DNA of 64,000 nucleotides from Streptomyces sp. 35G-GA-8 (GCF_023534745.1 NZ_JAMHJQ010000002.1:1-64000); one strand, 5' to 3'; positions 15,252 to 24,066 are shown, numbered from the stretch's first letter. Numbers and translations: made by a program. Notes: a model not told the origin generated them from the letters alone.

Positions 15252-16529
15252 ATGGCGGCAGGCGCCCCCCGGATCTTTGTCTCGCATATCGCCGGTGTGG
15301 CCGTCTTCGATCCGGCCGGCGACCAGGTGGGCCGGGTCCGCGATCTCGTCGCGATGCTGCGGGTCGGCGGCCGTCCGCCCCGGCTGCTCGGGCTGGTCGT
15401 CGAAGTACTCAGCCGGCGCCGGATCTTTCTGCCCATGACCCGGGTGACGGGCGTCGAGTCGGGCCAGGTGATCAGCACGGGCGTGCTCAACATGCGCCGC
15501 TTCGAGCAGCGGCCCACCGAACGCCTCGTACTCGGCGAACTGCTCGACCGCCGGGTGCGGCTCGTGGAGAGCGGCGAGGAGGTGATGGTCCTCGATGTCG
15601 CCATCCGTCAGCTGCCGGCCCGCCGCGACTGGGAGATCGACAAGGTCTTCGTACGGCGTGGCAGGAAGGGCGGCGCCCTGCGGCGGCGCGGGGAGACCCT
15701 GACCGTCGACTGGTCCGCGGTCACGGGCTTCTCGCTGGAGGAGGAGGGCCAGGGCGCGGAGAATCTTGTCGCCACCTTCGAACGGCTGCGCCCGGTCGAA
15801 GTCGCCAATGTGCTGCACCATCTGACGCCGAAGCGGCGGGGCGAGGTGGCCGTCGCCCTCGATGACGACCGGCTCGCCGATGTGATGGAGGAGTTACCCG
15901 AGGACGACCAGGTGGAGATCCTCGGCAAGCTCAAGGAGGAGCGCGCGGCCGATGTCCTGGAGGCGATGGACCCGGACGACGCGGCCGACCTTCTCTCCGA
16001 GCTGCCCGAGAGCGACAAGGAGCGGCTGCTCACGCTGATGCGGCCGGACGACGCCGCCGATGTGCGGCGGCTGATGTCGTACGAGGAGCGCACGGCGGGC
16101 GGTCTGATGACGACCGACCCGATCGTGCTGCGGCCCGACGCGACGGTGGCGGACGCGCTCGCGCGGGTACGGCTCCCGGACCTCTCCCCCGCGCTCGCGG
16201 CGCAGGTCTATGTCTGCCGGCCGCCGGACGAGACGCCGACGGGCAAGTATCTGGGCACGGTGCACTTCCAGCGGCTGCTGCGGGATCCGCCGTACACGCT
16301 GGTCAGCTCGATCGTCGACAGCGATCTGCCGCCGCTCGCGCCCGACACCACGCTGCCCGCGATCACCAGCCATCTCGCCGCGTACAACATGGTCTCGGCG
16401 CCGGTGGTGGACGAGGGCGGATCGCTGCTCGGCGCCGTGACCGTCGATGACGTACTCGACCACCTGCTGCCCGACGACTGGCGGGAGACCGGTTACCACG
16501 GGCTGGACGGGGCGGCCCGTGGTGAGTGA
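15252..16529 (+). CDS. MgtE N-terminal and CBS-domain protein lacking the channel domain
   Basis: A 425-residue cytoplasmic protein. An N-terminal segment of about 110 residues resembles a PRC-barrel-like beta domain (FVSHIAGVAVFDPAGDQVGRVRD). It is followed by the MgtE N-domain helical repeats (about 155-275, with DPDDAADLLSELPE) and a CBS pair (about 280-410, with RTAGGLMTTDPIVLRP). The five-helix magnesium channel found in true MgtE is absent, so it is probably a magnesium- or nucleotide-sensing protein rather than a transporter. The gene overlaps the DUF1003 start by 8 bases, implying coupled translation. A similar gene neighbours mrp in mycobacteria. Confidence 0.85.
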   Translation: MAAGAPRIFVSHIAGVAVFDPAGDQVGRVRDLVAMLRVGGRPPRLLGLVVEVLSRRRIFLPMTRVTGVESGQVISTGVLNMRRFEQRPTERLVLGELLDRRVRLVESGEEVMVLDVAIRQLPARRDWEIDKVFVRRGRKGGALRRRGETLTVDWSAVTGFSLEEEGQGAENLVATFERLRPVEVANVLHHLTPKRRGEVAVALDDDRLADVMEELPEDDQVEILGKLKEERAADVLEAMDPDDAADLLSELPESDKERLLTLMRPDDAADVRRLMSYEERTAGGLMTTDPIVLRPDATVADALARVRLPDLSPALAAQVYVCRPPDETPTGKYLGTVHFQRLLRDPPYTLVSSIVDSDLPPLAPDTTLPAITSHLAAYNMVSAPVVDEGGSLLGAVTVDDVLDHLLPDDWRETGYHGLDGAARGE

Positions 16530-17112
16530 GCGGCCCGACAGGGAGCCAGGACGGGAGCGCGCGCGGACCGGCTCCGGGGCCGGGTCGACCGCGCTTCTGC
16601 GGGGTGGCCGGATCAGGCTCGACCAGCCGGCCCTGCCACGGCGCCGACTGCTGCCCGAGTACGACCCCGAGGCTTTCGGGATGCTCTCGGAGCGCATCGC
16701 CCGCTTCCTGGGGACGGGGCGCTTCATCGTCTGGATGACGCTGATCATCATCGTCTGGCTCGTCTGGAACGTCACGGCCCCGAGCGAACTGCGCTTCGAC
16801 CCCTACCCGTTCATCTTTCTGACGCTGATGCTCTCCCTCCAGGCCTCGTACGCCGCGCCGCTGATCCTGCTGGCACAGAACCGCCAGGACGACCGGGACC
16901 GGGTCACACAGGAGCAGGAGCGCAAGCAGAACGAGCGCTCGATCGCGGACACCGAATATCTGACGCGCGAGATCGCGGCGCTGCGGATCGGTCTGGGCGA
17001 GGTCGCCACGCGCGACTGGATCCGGTCGGAGCTTCAGGATCTGGTGCGGGACATGACGGAGCAGCGCTCACCGCCCCCGGCGGAACCAGGCCGCGAGGAA
17101 ACCGGCCGCTGA
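16522..17112 (+). CDS. DUF1003 family membrane protein
   Basis: A protein of about 196 residues. After a disordered, Arg-rich N-terminus come two adjacent transmembrane helices (roughly 70-90 and 98-118) with the DUF1003 signatures IARFLGTGRFIVWM and LSLQASYAAPLILLAQNRQ, then a charged coiled coil (RQDDRDRVTQEQERK). Two adjacent GTG codons at 16519 and 16522 can start it; both lie within the end of the preceding gene. Function unknown. Tight coupling to the MgtE-N/CBS protein suggests that the pair forms a membrane-associated complex, which is an inference. Confidence 0.85.
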   Translation: MSERPDREPGRERARTGSGAGSTALLRGGRIRLDQPALPRRRLLPEYDPEAFGMLSERIARFLGTGRFIVWMTLIIIVWLVWNVTAPSELRFDPYPFIFLTLMLSLQASYAAPLILLAQNRQDDRDRVTQEQERKQNERSIADTEYLTREIAALRIGLGEVATRDWIRSELQDLVRDMTEQRSPPPAEPGREETGR

Positions 17113-17154
17113 CGGGTTTTCCCGAGCCGGTACGGATCGCCGTACCATCTCGGT

Positions 17155-18315
17155 ATGGCTACCGACACGTACGGAACCGCCGCCCCCGCGGAAGAAGCGG
17201 TGCGCGAGGCACTGGCGACGGTGAACGACCCCGAGATCCATCGGCCGATCACCGACCTGGGCATGGTCAAATCGGTGGATATCGGTGCGGACGGCGCGGT
17301 GGCCGTCACGGTCTATCTGACGGTGTCCGGCTGCCCGATGCGCGACACGATCACCCGGAGCGTGACCGAAGCGGTCGCCCGGGTCGCGGGTGTCACGCGC
17401 GTGGACGTCACGCTGGACGTGATGGGCGACGAGCAGCGGCGCGCGCTGGCGGCCTCCCTGCGCGGCGGCACCGCCGAGCGCGAGGTGCCGTTCGCCCAGC
17501 CGGGGTCCCTGACCCGGGTGTACGCGGTGGCGTCGGGCAAGGGCGGTGTCGGCAAGTCCTCGGTGACGGTCAACCTGGCCGCCGCGATGGCGGCCGACGG
17601 GCTCAAGGTCGGTGTGGTCGACGCGGACATCTACGGGCACAGCGTGCCGCGGATGCTCGGCTCGGACGGCAGGCCCACCCAGGTCGAGAACATGATCATG
17701 CCGCCGTCGGCGAACGGTGTGAAGGTGATCTCCATCGGGATGTTCACCCCGGGCAACGAGCCGGTCGTCTGGCGCGGGCCGATGCTGCACCGCGCGCTCC
17801 AGCAGTTCCTCGCGGACGTCTACTGGGGCGATCTGGATGTGCTGCTGCTCGACCTGCCGCCGGGGACCGGCGATATCGCGATCTCCGTGGCGCAGCTCGT
17901 GCCGAACGCCGAGATCCTGGTGGTGACCACCCCGCAGCAGGCCGCGGCCGAGGTCGCCGAGCGGGCCGGTTCCATCGCCGTACAGACCCATCAGAAGATC
18001 GTCGGTGTGGTCGAGAACATGTCGGGTCTGCCGTGCCCGCACTGCGACGAGATGATCGACGTCTTCGGCACCGGCGGCGGCAAGCTGGTCGCCGAGGGGC
18101 TGACGAAGAGGACAGGCGCCGAGGTGCCGGTGCTCGGGGCGATCCCGATCGATGTACGGCTGCGGGAGGGCGGCGACGAGGGCAAGCCCATCGTGCTCTC
18201 CGACCCCGACTCCCCGGCCGCCGCCGCGCTGCGCGGGATCGCCGGCAAGCTGGGCAGCCGGCAGCGCGGCCTGTCGGGCATGTCGCTGGGGATCACCCCG
18301 CGCAACAAGTTCTGA
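17155..18315 (+). CDS. mrp: Mrp/ApbC-type P-loop Fe-S cluster carrier
   Basis: A 386-residue cytoplasmic ATPase of the Mrp/NBP35 family that binds and transfers iron-sulfur clusters. The N-terminal 100 residues are a MIP18/FSCA-like domain (NDPEIHRPITDLGMV and the Cys of VSGCPMRD). The P loop is the deviant Walker A ASGKGGVGKSS, and the bridging-cluster CPHC motif lies at about 291-294. The C-terminus ends in GMSLGITPRNKF. The start at 17155 follows the DUF1003 gene by 42 bases, so a three-gene operon is likely. A strong hairpin closes the unit. A general housekeeping role in Fe-S maturation is inferred from the family. Confidence 0.93.
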   Translation: MATDTYGTAAPAEEAVREALATVNDPEIHRPITDLGMVKSVDIGADGAVAVTVYLTVSGCPMRDTITRSVTEAVARVAGVTRVDVTLDVMGDEQRRALAASLRGGTAEREVPFAQPGSLTRVYAVASGKGGVGKSSVTVNLAAAMAADGLKVGVVDADIYGHSVPRMLGSDGRPTQVENMIMPPSANGVKVISIGMFTPGNEPVVWRGPMLHRALQQFLADVYWGDLDVLLLDLPPGTGDIAISVAQLVPNAEILVVTTPQQAAAEVAERAGSIAVQTHQKIVGVVENMSGLPCPHCDEMIDVFGTGGGKLVAEGLTKRTGAEVPVLGAIPIDVRLREGGDEGKPIVLSDPDSPAAAALRGIAGKLGSRQRGLSGMSLGITPRNKF

Positions 18316-18337
18316 GCCGGGCCTGACTGATCAACAG

Positions 18338-18372
18338 GTAAGGGGCGGCCGCCTATTGCGGCCGCCCCTTAC
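18338..18372. terminator. strong hairpin terminator between mrp and a convergent gene
   Basis: A perfect 15-bp stem (18338-18352 with 18358-18372) closes the loop CTATT. It lies 23 bases after the mrp stop and 5 bases before the stop of the convergent gene, so it can end both transcripts. Confidence 0.88.
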
Positions 18373-18376
18373 TGTT

Positions 18377-19042
18377 CTAAGCCGCGTACGTCCTGATGTC
18401 CTCGATCACCGAGAAGCCGAGGCCATAGGGGCTCATCCCGCGCCCGTACGCCCCGAGGTGCACCCCGCGGCGCGTCGAGCCGGCCAGCACCCAGCCGAAC
18501 TCGGACTCGCGGTAGTGGAAGGGCGTCGGCTCCGCGTCGACCGGCAGCGAGAGCGTCGTCCACTCCGGCCCGTCCAGATCGTCGGCCAGCTCGAACGCCG
18601 CCTCCGTCTGCTGGTCCAGCCAGTTGTCACGCAGCGCGTGGTCCAGCTGCGGGGGCCAGGTGAAGGCCAGCAGCCCCGAACCGGCCAGCCAGGCCGCGGA
18701 GGAGGCCGTGGTGGCGTCCAGGTGGCCCGTACCGTCACCGGAGCGCCGTTCGGGGCTCGTGGCCACCGTCACGACCACCGCGAAGCGTTCCCTGTGGGCG
18801 GCCGAAGCCTCCGGTCTTATCGACGGCTCCTCACCATGGCCCGTGGCGCCGTGCCGTACCGCTCCGTCCGCCGTCGCGCCGACCTGCATGAGCCAGCGCG
18901 GGCCGTTGAAGGCACCGTCCAGTCCGTACCAGGGGAAAGGCGCCCGCAGATAGCCTTCGACCGTACGCAGGGCGGCCGGCACCCCTCCGGCCTTGGCTGA
19001 GCCGGCCGCGTCCCGCGTACCTGCCCGACTCGTCGTCTCCAT
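18377..19042 (-). CDS. conserved hypothetical protein
   Basis: A 221-residue soluble protein without signal peptide or membrane helix. It is rich in Trp and Tyr (WYGLDGAFNGPRW, FAFTWPPQLDHALRDNW-like stretches) and seems to form one globular domain, but I recognise no catalytic motif. The ATG at 19042 follows GAGGAGG at nine-base spacing and is preferred over an upstream in-frame start. It lies 114 bases downstream of tatB on the same strand and could be part of the tatB transcript. The function is unknown; a carbohydrate- or ligand-binding role would be a guess. Confidence 0.72.
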   Translation of the reverse strand: METTSRAGTRDAAGSAKAGGVPAALRTVEGYLRAPFPWYGLDGAFNGPRWLMQVGATADGAVRHGATGHGEEPSIRPEASAAHRERFAVVVTVATSPERRSGDGTGHLDATTASSAAWLAGSGLLAFTWPPQLDHALRDNWLDQQTEAAFELADDLDGPEWTTLSLPVDAEPTPFHYRESEFGWVLAGSTRRGVHLGAYGRGMSPYGLGFSVIEDIRTYAA

Positions 19043-19156
19043 CTGCCGGCGCCTCCTCGATCGTGAGCGTCCGGAGCGGCCCGCCGCCGACGGGCGCCTC
19101 ACTGCCGAACAGATGGAGGATAGCCACCAGGTCCCGACTCATCGGGTTAGTCGTAC

Positions 19157-19645
19157 TCAGGTGGCGTCTGCGTCGAAGGGCGGACGCGCGGGCTGAGCGG
19201 GCTTCTCGGGCTTCTTGAGCAGGTCGGGGATGGTGGAGGAGCCCTTCGCGGACGACCCGATCGCAGCGGAGCCATTCGTGGAGACCGGCGTCGCGGGGAC
19301 ATCCGCGTCGGACGCGCTCTCATGGCCGTTCACCGCGTCCGCGACCTCGTTCATCTCCTTGCGGAGGTCGAAGCTGCTGCGGATCTCGTTCAGCCCCAGA
19401 TCGTCGTTGTCCATCAACTGCTTACGGACGAACGTCTTGGGGTTGAGGTCCTCGAATTCGAAGTCCTTGAACTCCGGGCCGAGCTCGGAGCGGATGTCTT
19501 CCTTGGCACTCTCGGAGAACGCGCGGACCTTTCTTATGAAGCCCGAGACATCCTGAATGACCTTGGGCAGCTTCTCGGGACCGAAGACGATCACGGCGAG
19601 CACCGCGAGCGCGATCACCTCAAGGGCGCCAATGTCATTGAACAC
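19157..19645 (-). CDS. tatB: Sec-independent protein translocase subunit TatB
   Basis: A 162-residue twin-arginine translocation component. One N-terminal transmembrane helix with the family signature FGPEKLPKV is followed by a long charged amphipathic helix (residues about 26-70) and a disordered Pro/Ala/Lys tail. With TatC it would recognise folded Tat substrates at the membrane; tatA and tatC are not in the window. Starts at a GTG (19645) with GAGGAG upstream. It lies 94 bases downstream of htrA. The order sigma, anti-sigma, htrA, tatB matches mycobacteria, which supports TatB over TatA. Confidence 0.92.
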   Translation of the reverse strand: MFNDIGALEVIALAVLAVIVFGPEKLPKVIQDVSGFIRKVRAFSESAKEDIRSELGPEFKDFEFEDLNPKTFVRKQLMDNDDLGLNEIRSSFDLRKEMNEVADAVNGHESASDADVPATPVSTNGSAAIGSSAKGSSTIPDLLKKPEKPAQPARPPFDADAT

Positions 19646-19739
19646 GTGCTGCTCCTCGGGGTGGATCGAAGGTTGGGCGAGGTCCGGGCCGCTCCACGGT
19701 ACCTGCCGGAACTGTCCGGGCGGTACCTTCTGGTGGCCG

Positions 19740-21521
19740 TCAGGTGCCGTCCGCGGAGCCGAGAGTCAACTTCATGGTCCGCTCTTTACCTCCGCGGGTC
19801 AGTGTCAGCTCCAGCTGGTCGCCCGGGCGGTGGGCGCGGATCTTGATGATCAGCTCCTCGCCGCTGTGCACGCGCCGGCCGTTCACTTCCGTGATGACGT
19901 CCCCCGGCTTGATTCCGGCCTTGGCTCCCGGGCCGCCCGAGGTCACCGCGGGACCGCCGTCGGCGCCCTCGTCACCGACCCGGGCGCCGTCGCCCGCGTA
20001 CTCCATGTCGAGGCTGACGCCGATCACGGGGTGCGTGGCCTTCCCGGTGTTGATCAGCTCCTCGGCGACGCGCTTGCCCTGGTTGATCGGTATCGCGAAG
20101 CCGAGACCTATGGAGCCCGACTGGCCGCCGGTGAGGCCGGTGCCGCTGTCCGCGGCGCGGATCGCGCTGTTGATGCCGATGACCCGGGCCCGGGTGTCCA
20201 CCAGCGGGCCTCCGGAGTTGCCGGGGTTGATCGGGGCGTCCGTCTGGAGCGCGTCCACATAGCTGATGTCGCTGCCGTCGCCCTTCTCACCGCCCGCGGT
20301 GATGGGGCGCTGCTTGGCGCTGATGATCCCGGAGGTCACGGTGTTGGACAGATCGAAGGGGGCGCCGATGGCCACGACCGGATCGCCGACCTGGACGCTG
20401 TCGGAGTTGCCCAGCGGGAGCGGCTTGAGCCCGGAGACGCCGGTGACCTTGACGACGGCGAGGTCGTAGCCGGTGTCCTTGCCGATGAGTTCCGCCCTGG
20501 CGGTCTGGCCACCGCTGAACGTGACCGATATCTCGCCGGAGGAGCCGGCCGGATCGACGACATGGTTGTTCGTCAGGATGTGGCCCTGCCGGTCGAGGAC
20601 GAAGCCCGTGCCGGTGCCCTGCTCGCCGCTGCCGCTGACATGCAGGGTGACGACGCTCGGGAGCGCGCTGGCGGCGATGCCCGCGACGCTGTCGGGGGCC
20701 CGGCCGCCGGCCTCCGCGTCGGCCTGCGGGAGTTCGACGTCGGTGAAGCCGCCGTTGCGTTCGATGTACGCGCCGACCGCGCCGCCGAGAACACAGGCGG
20801 CGAGGGCCAGCGCCCCGGCGGCGACGAGCCCGGCCCGCCGGCCGCGCCGCTTGCGCGGCTCGCCGTACTGGGTCAGGGGCTGGGGCCCCGGCGGGTTCCA
20901 GGGGTCGTACCGCAGCCACTGCGACGTCTCGGGCAGGCCGGGCGTCTGGGCGTGGGGGTGTGCCTGGCCCTGTGCCTGGGACGGCGGGGGCAGGGGCTGG
21001 GACATCGGCGGGGGCTGATGTCCCGGCTGGTGATGCGGCGGCTGATGCGCCTGGTGCGGCTGCGCGTGCGGCTGGTGCGGAATCAGACCCCCCGGCGGCG
21101 CCTGGTGTGCGGGCGGCGGCATCGGTGTGCCATGGGCCGGGGTGGGGCGCTGTACGGGCGGAGCGAGCGCCCAGGGGCCGGGGCCGCCGTAGGGCGGTGT
21201 GCTGTAGGCGTCGGGCTCGTGCAGCGGCTGCGGACGCCCCTGCGGCACCGGAGCCGCGTCAACGGGCGCCGGAGGCGCATCGGCGGGCACGGGAACCATG
21301 TCAGCGGGCACGGGAGCCACATCGGCGGGCGCGGGTGTCGAGTCGGCGGGCACGGGGGCCGGGGCGGCCATCTCCGATGGTTCGTCAGCGACGGGGGGAT
21401 GCTGCGCCGTCACCTCGTCACTCCGCGCCGGCGATACCCCGGGCCCCTGCGGTATCGCGCCCTCCGCGGAGGGACGGCTCCACCACTTCGCCTTGGGTCC
21501 GGTCGGCTTCCCGTCGTCCAT
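19740..21521 (-). CDS. HtrA/DegP-like membrane-anchored serine protease with PDZ domain
   Basis: A 593-residue protease. The first 220 or so residues are a Pro/Ala/His/Gln-rich cytoplasmic segment, followed by basic RKRRGRR, one transmembrane helix (about 231-253), then the extracytoplasmic trypsin-like domain with His320 (NNHVVD), Asp353 (GYDLAVVKV) and Ser436 (NPGNSGGPLV), and a C-terminal PDZ domain. The ATG at 21521 follows GGGGAG; a further upstream ATG in the frame is rejected. It lies 89 bases after the anti-sigma gene, and such proteases clear misfolded envelope proteins and can cleave anti-sigma factors. The unusually long Pro-rich cytoplasmic region may bind partners. Confidence 0.9.
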   Translation of the reverse strand: MDDGKPTGPKAKWWSRPSAEGAIPQGPGVSPARSDEVTAQHPPVADEPSEMAAPAPVPADSTPAPADVAPVPADMVPVPADAPPAPVDAAPVPQGRPQPLHEPDAYSTPPYGGPGPWALAPPVQRPTPAHGTPMPPPAHQAPPGGLIPHQPHAQPHQAHQPPHHQPGHQPPPMSQPLPPPSQAQGQAHPHAQTPGLPETSQWLRYDPWNPPGPQPLTQYGEPRKRRGRRAGLVAAGALALAACVLGGAVGAYIERNGGFTDVELPQADAEAGGRAPDSVAGIAASALPSVVTLHVSGSGEQGTGTGFVLDRQGHILTNNHVVDPAGSSGEISVTFSGGQTARAELIGKDTGYDLAVVKVTGVSGLKPLPLGNSDSVQVGDPVVAIGAPFDLSNTVTSGIISAKQRPITAGGEKGDGSDISYVDALQTDAPINPGNSGGPLVDTRARVIGINSAIRAADSGTGLTGGQSGSIGLGFAIPINQGKRVAEELINTGKATHPVIGVSLDMEYAGDGARVGDEGADGGPAVTSGGPGAKAGIKPGDVITEVNGRRVHSGEELIIKIRAHRPGDQLELTLTRGGKERTMKLTLGSADGT

Positions 21522-21610
21522 GCTCTCCCCGCAACTGCTGTTCCACGCCCGTGACGGGCACCCCTGCCAAGGATTCAATCAGGTTTACGGATTTTCGCGC
21601 AGGGGGCCGC

Positions 21611-22495
21611 TCAGCGTCGGGCGGAAAGCGGTGCGCCGGGCAGTGTCGGCGCGGCCATCTGGGTCGGGTTGGGCGTGGCCGTGGGGCTGATCCCGGACGC
21701 CTCGTCGATCTGGAGGGCCGAGCCGGTGGGCTGGATCAGCAGCGCCGCGGCCGGACCGACCAGGGCGCCCGGCGAGTAGGGCCGCTCGGAGAGCGTCTGC
21801 GTCTGGAACACGCCGGGAGGGGCCGCGGGGGTCGGGCGTTCCGCGGACCGCGACAGCGCTCCGCCGCCGCTCTGACGCCGGGAGGACTCACCGCCGACAG
21901 CGGCGGGGCCCGCGGTGCCGGGGGCCCGCATGGGTGTCACATTGTTGCCCGCGCCCCGGGGCAGGGCATCGGCGGCCGTGCCGAGCGGCATCGTCCCGCC
22001 GAGGGCCATCGCGGCGAACGACACCGCGCTGGCGGCGGCGAAGGCGAACCGCTTGCCGCGCCAGGGCGACCGCTCGGCCTCCTGGCGTCCGACCTCATGG
22101 ATGCGGAAGCCGGAGCCGCTGGGCAGTACCGCGGCGTGCGCGCCCGCCGGGACATAACCGAAGCCATCGGCGCGGACGCCGAAAACGCCCTCACCAAAGC
22201 GCCCCCCGTCGAAGAGCCCTTTTCCGTTGTCGTCATCACCGCCCCCGGAGCCGGGCAGGCCGCCCGGCAGTCCCTGGAGTCTGGCGAGCAGCCCGGCGGA
22301 GGGCGGCGGCGGAGCGGACTGGGCGAACACACTCTTCAGCCGGCGCTGGGCATCGGCCTCCGCCTTGCACTTGGCGCAGGTGGCGAGATGGGCCAGCACG
22401 CGTTCACGCGCGTCATGGTCCAGTTCTCCGTCCACCAAGGCGGCGAGTCTGTCCCCCAAGTGCTGCTCGGCGGGGGTGGGGCTGGTGCCACTCAC
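21611..22495 (-). CDS. zinc-binding anti-sigma factor (RseA-like), single-pass membrane form
   Basis: A 294-residue anti-sigma factor. The N-terminal ZAS motif H36-xxx-C40-xx-C43 (HLATCAKC) identifies the domain that holds the sigma factor. A Gly/Asp-rich linker leads to a hydrophobic helix at about 149-168, and the remaining 125 residues are Pro/Ala/Ser-rich and would be outside the cell. The GTG start overlaps the stop of the upstream sigma gene in a GTGA, ensuring coupled translation and stoichiometric synthesis. The htrA gene follows, so regulated proteolysis of the outer part is a reasonable inference. Mycobacterial RseA is, as I recall, shorter and not membrane-spanning. Confidence 0.85.
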   Translation of the reverse strand: MSGTSPTPAEQHLGDRLAALVDGELDHDARERVLAHLATCAKCKAEADAQRRLKSVFAQSAPPPPSAGLLARLQGLPGGLPGSGGGDDDNGKGLFDGGRFGEGVFGVRADGFGYVPAGAHAAVLPSGSGFRIHEVGRQEAERSPWRGKRFAFAAASAVSFAAMALGGTMPLGTAADALPRGAGNNVTPMRAPGTAGPAAVGGESSRRQSGGGALSRSAERPTPAAPPGVFQTQTLSERPYSPGALVGPAAALLIQPTGSALQIDEASGISPTATPNPTQMAAPTLPGAPLSARR

Positions 22496-23250
22496 GCCGC
22501 TCCGCCCTCCCCGGCCACACTCACGAAGGCCCGCTGCTCGGCCCTGGCCTCGGGGGAACGGTGCTGGAGAGCCTTGCGCAGATGCGAACGCCCGCGATGG
22601 ATCCGGCTGCGTACGGTGCCGAGCTTGACACCGAGCGTGGCCGCGATCTCCTCGTACGAAAGCCCCTCGATGTCGCAGAGCACCACGGCGGCACGGAATT
22701 CGGGCGCGAGGGTGTCCAGCGCCTGCTGGACGTCCGCGTCGAAGTGCGTGTCGTGGAAGACCTGCTGCGGCGACGGCTCACGGCTGGGCAGCCGCTCCGC
22801 CGCGTCGTCACCGAGCGCGTCGAACCGGATCCGCTGCTTGCGCCGGACCATGTCGAGGAAGAGGTTGGTGGTGATGCGGTGCAGCCAGCCCTCGAAGGTG
22901 CCGGGGGTGTAGGTCGACAGCGAGCGGAAGACCCGGACGAAGACCTCTTGGGTCAGGTCCTCGGCGTCGTGCTGATTGCCCGTGAGGCGGTAGGCGAGGC
23001 GGTAGACACGTCCGCTGTGCGTGCTGACGATCTCCTCCCAGCTGGGAGGCGTCCACGCCTGCGATTCCGCATCCGATGCGAAGGTCGCGGTAACTGCGGA
23101 GTCGGTGGAGCGAGAACGGTCAGCGATGTTGGTCACGGATTTCGGCTTGCCGGCCGACCTGAGAAAGCGCGTCAGCACTCCTCCCCGATCCACAGGCTCA
23201 GCCGCACCTCCCCTATCGGCTCTGGTGGTGTCCAGTGGAGCCCCTACCAT
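22492..23250 (-). CDS. ECF sigma factor resembling mycobacterial SigE
   Basis: A 252-residue extracytoplasmic-function sigma factor. A disordered N-terminal extension of about 70 residues precedes region 2 ([20 protein letters not shown] and [15 protein letters not shown]). Region 4 carries the HTH ([20 protein letters not shown]) near 200-225. The ATG at 23250 has GGAG five bases upstream; a GTG two codons earlier is less likely. It heads sigma-antisigma-htrA-tatB, the order seen around M. tuberculosis sigE, hence the comparison. It is not the gene called sigE in Streptomyces coelicolor, so no symbol is given. It is divergent from the methyltransferase gene. Confidence 0.9.
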   Translation of the reverse strand: MVGAPLDTTRADRGGAAEPVDRGGVLTRFLRSAGKPKSVTNIADRSRSTDSAVTATFASDAESQAWTPPSWEEIVSTHSGRVYRLAYRLTGNQHDAEDLTQEVFVRVFRSLSTYTPGTFEGWLHRITTNLFLDMVRRKQRIRFDALGDDAAERLPSREPSPQQVFHDTHFDADVQQALDTLAPEFRAAVVLCDIEGLSYEEIAATLGVKLGTVRSRIHRGRSHLRKALQHRSPEARAEQRAFVSVAGEGGAA

Positions 23251-23422
23251 AGCCACTCCGCCCGTTAGCTCCGGATAAGAATCTTTACGTGAAATTAGGC
23301 CCGGTCGCAGGTCTTGATCCAGGTGTTCCCCGCTTCTTCTTAACGCCCGGTCCCATCTGCGGGTTCCCGGGCGCAGCGGATACAGTCACCGTTGCGCCGC
23401 CAACGGGGACAAGGAGAGGGTC

Positions 23423-24058
23423 ATTACCGCCAACCGGCAGACGAGCTGGGCGTTCGCCGACGCCTTTGTCGCCGAGGACGAGGCACTGCTCTGGGCCCGG
23501 GACCGGGCCCGCGAGACAGGGCTCCGCTCGGTGTCACCAGGCACCGGCGCCGCGCTGCGTCTGCTCGCTGCCACTCTGGACGCGAAGGCGGTCGCCGAGA
23601 TCGGCACCGGTACCGGCGTCTCGGGTACGTATCTGCTCCAGGGCATGCGGCCGGACGGCGTCCTGACCACGGTCGACACGGAGCCCGAGCGCCAGCAGTT
23701 CGCCCGGCAGGCCTTCCGGGCCGCGGGCTTCGCGGGGAACCGCGCGCGGTTCATCCCCGGCGGTGCCCTGGATGTGCTGCCCCGGCTCGCGGACGGCGGT
23801 TATGACCTCGTCTTCTGTGACGGCGACCGGCTGGAGTGCCTCGACTATCTCGCTGAATCGTTGCGGCTGCTGCGCCCCGGCGGGCTGGTCTGTTTCGAGG
23901 GCGTCTTCGCGGGCGGCAGGACGGTGGACTCGGCGGCCCAGCCCGCGGAGGTGCTGAGGCTGCGGGAGCTGCTGCGGACCGTACGGGAGAGCCCGGAGCT
24001 CCAGTCGACGCTGCTGCCGGTGGGCGACGGCCTGCTCTGCGCGATGCGGCGCGGCTAG
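23423..24058 (+). CDS. SAM-dependent O-methyltransferase, apparent ATT start
   Basis: A class I methyltransferase of about 211 residues. The SAM-binding motif AEIGTGTGVSG lies near residue 56, motif DLVFCDGDRLECLDYL follows, and LLRPGGLVCFEG is the post-II strand, as in the COMT/family 3 O-methyltransferases. The frame has no ATG, GTG or TTG in a sensible place: the first GTG, at 23531, would delete an N-terminal helix (SWAFADAFVAEDEAL) that homologues keep. AAGGAG at 23411-23416 is six bases before an ATT at 23423, which I take as the start; GTC just before it is the alternative. It is divergent from the ECF sigma gene, as in mycobacteria. Confidence 0.82.
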   Translation: MTANRQTSWAFADAFVAEDEALLWARDRARETGLRSVSPGTGAALRLLAATLDAKAVAEIGTGTGVSGTYLLQGMRPDGVLTTVDTEPERQQFARQAFRAAGFAGNRARFIPGGALDVLPRLADGGYDLVFCDGDRLECLDYLAESLRLLRPGGLVCFEGVFAGGRTVDSAAQPAEVLRLRELLRTVRESPELQSTLLPVGDGLLCAMRRG

Positions 24059-24066
24059 GGCCTGAA

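Noticed and set aside
16447-16522. Upstream extension of the DUF1003 protein from an ATG at 16447
   Set aside because: It would overlap the preceding CBS-domain gene by 83 bases and has no ribosome binding site; GTG at 16519/16522 fits better.
19557-21554. 665-codon plus-strand frame opposite htrA
   Set aside because: Antisense shadow of a gene with an intact catalytic triad and PDZ domain; no ribosome binding site or motif.
20960-22912. 650-codon plus-strand frame spanning htrA, anti-sigma and sigma genes
   Set aside because: It covers three recognisable minus-strand genes and has no domain.
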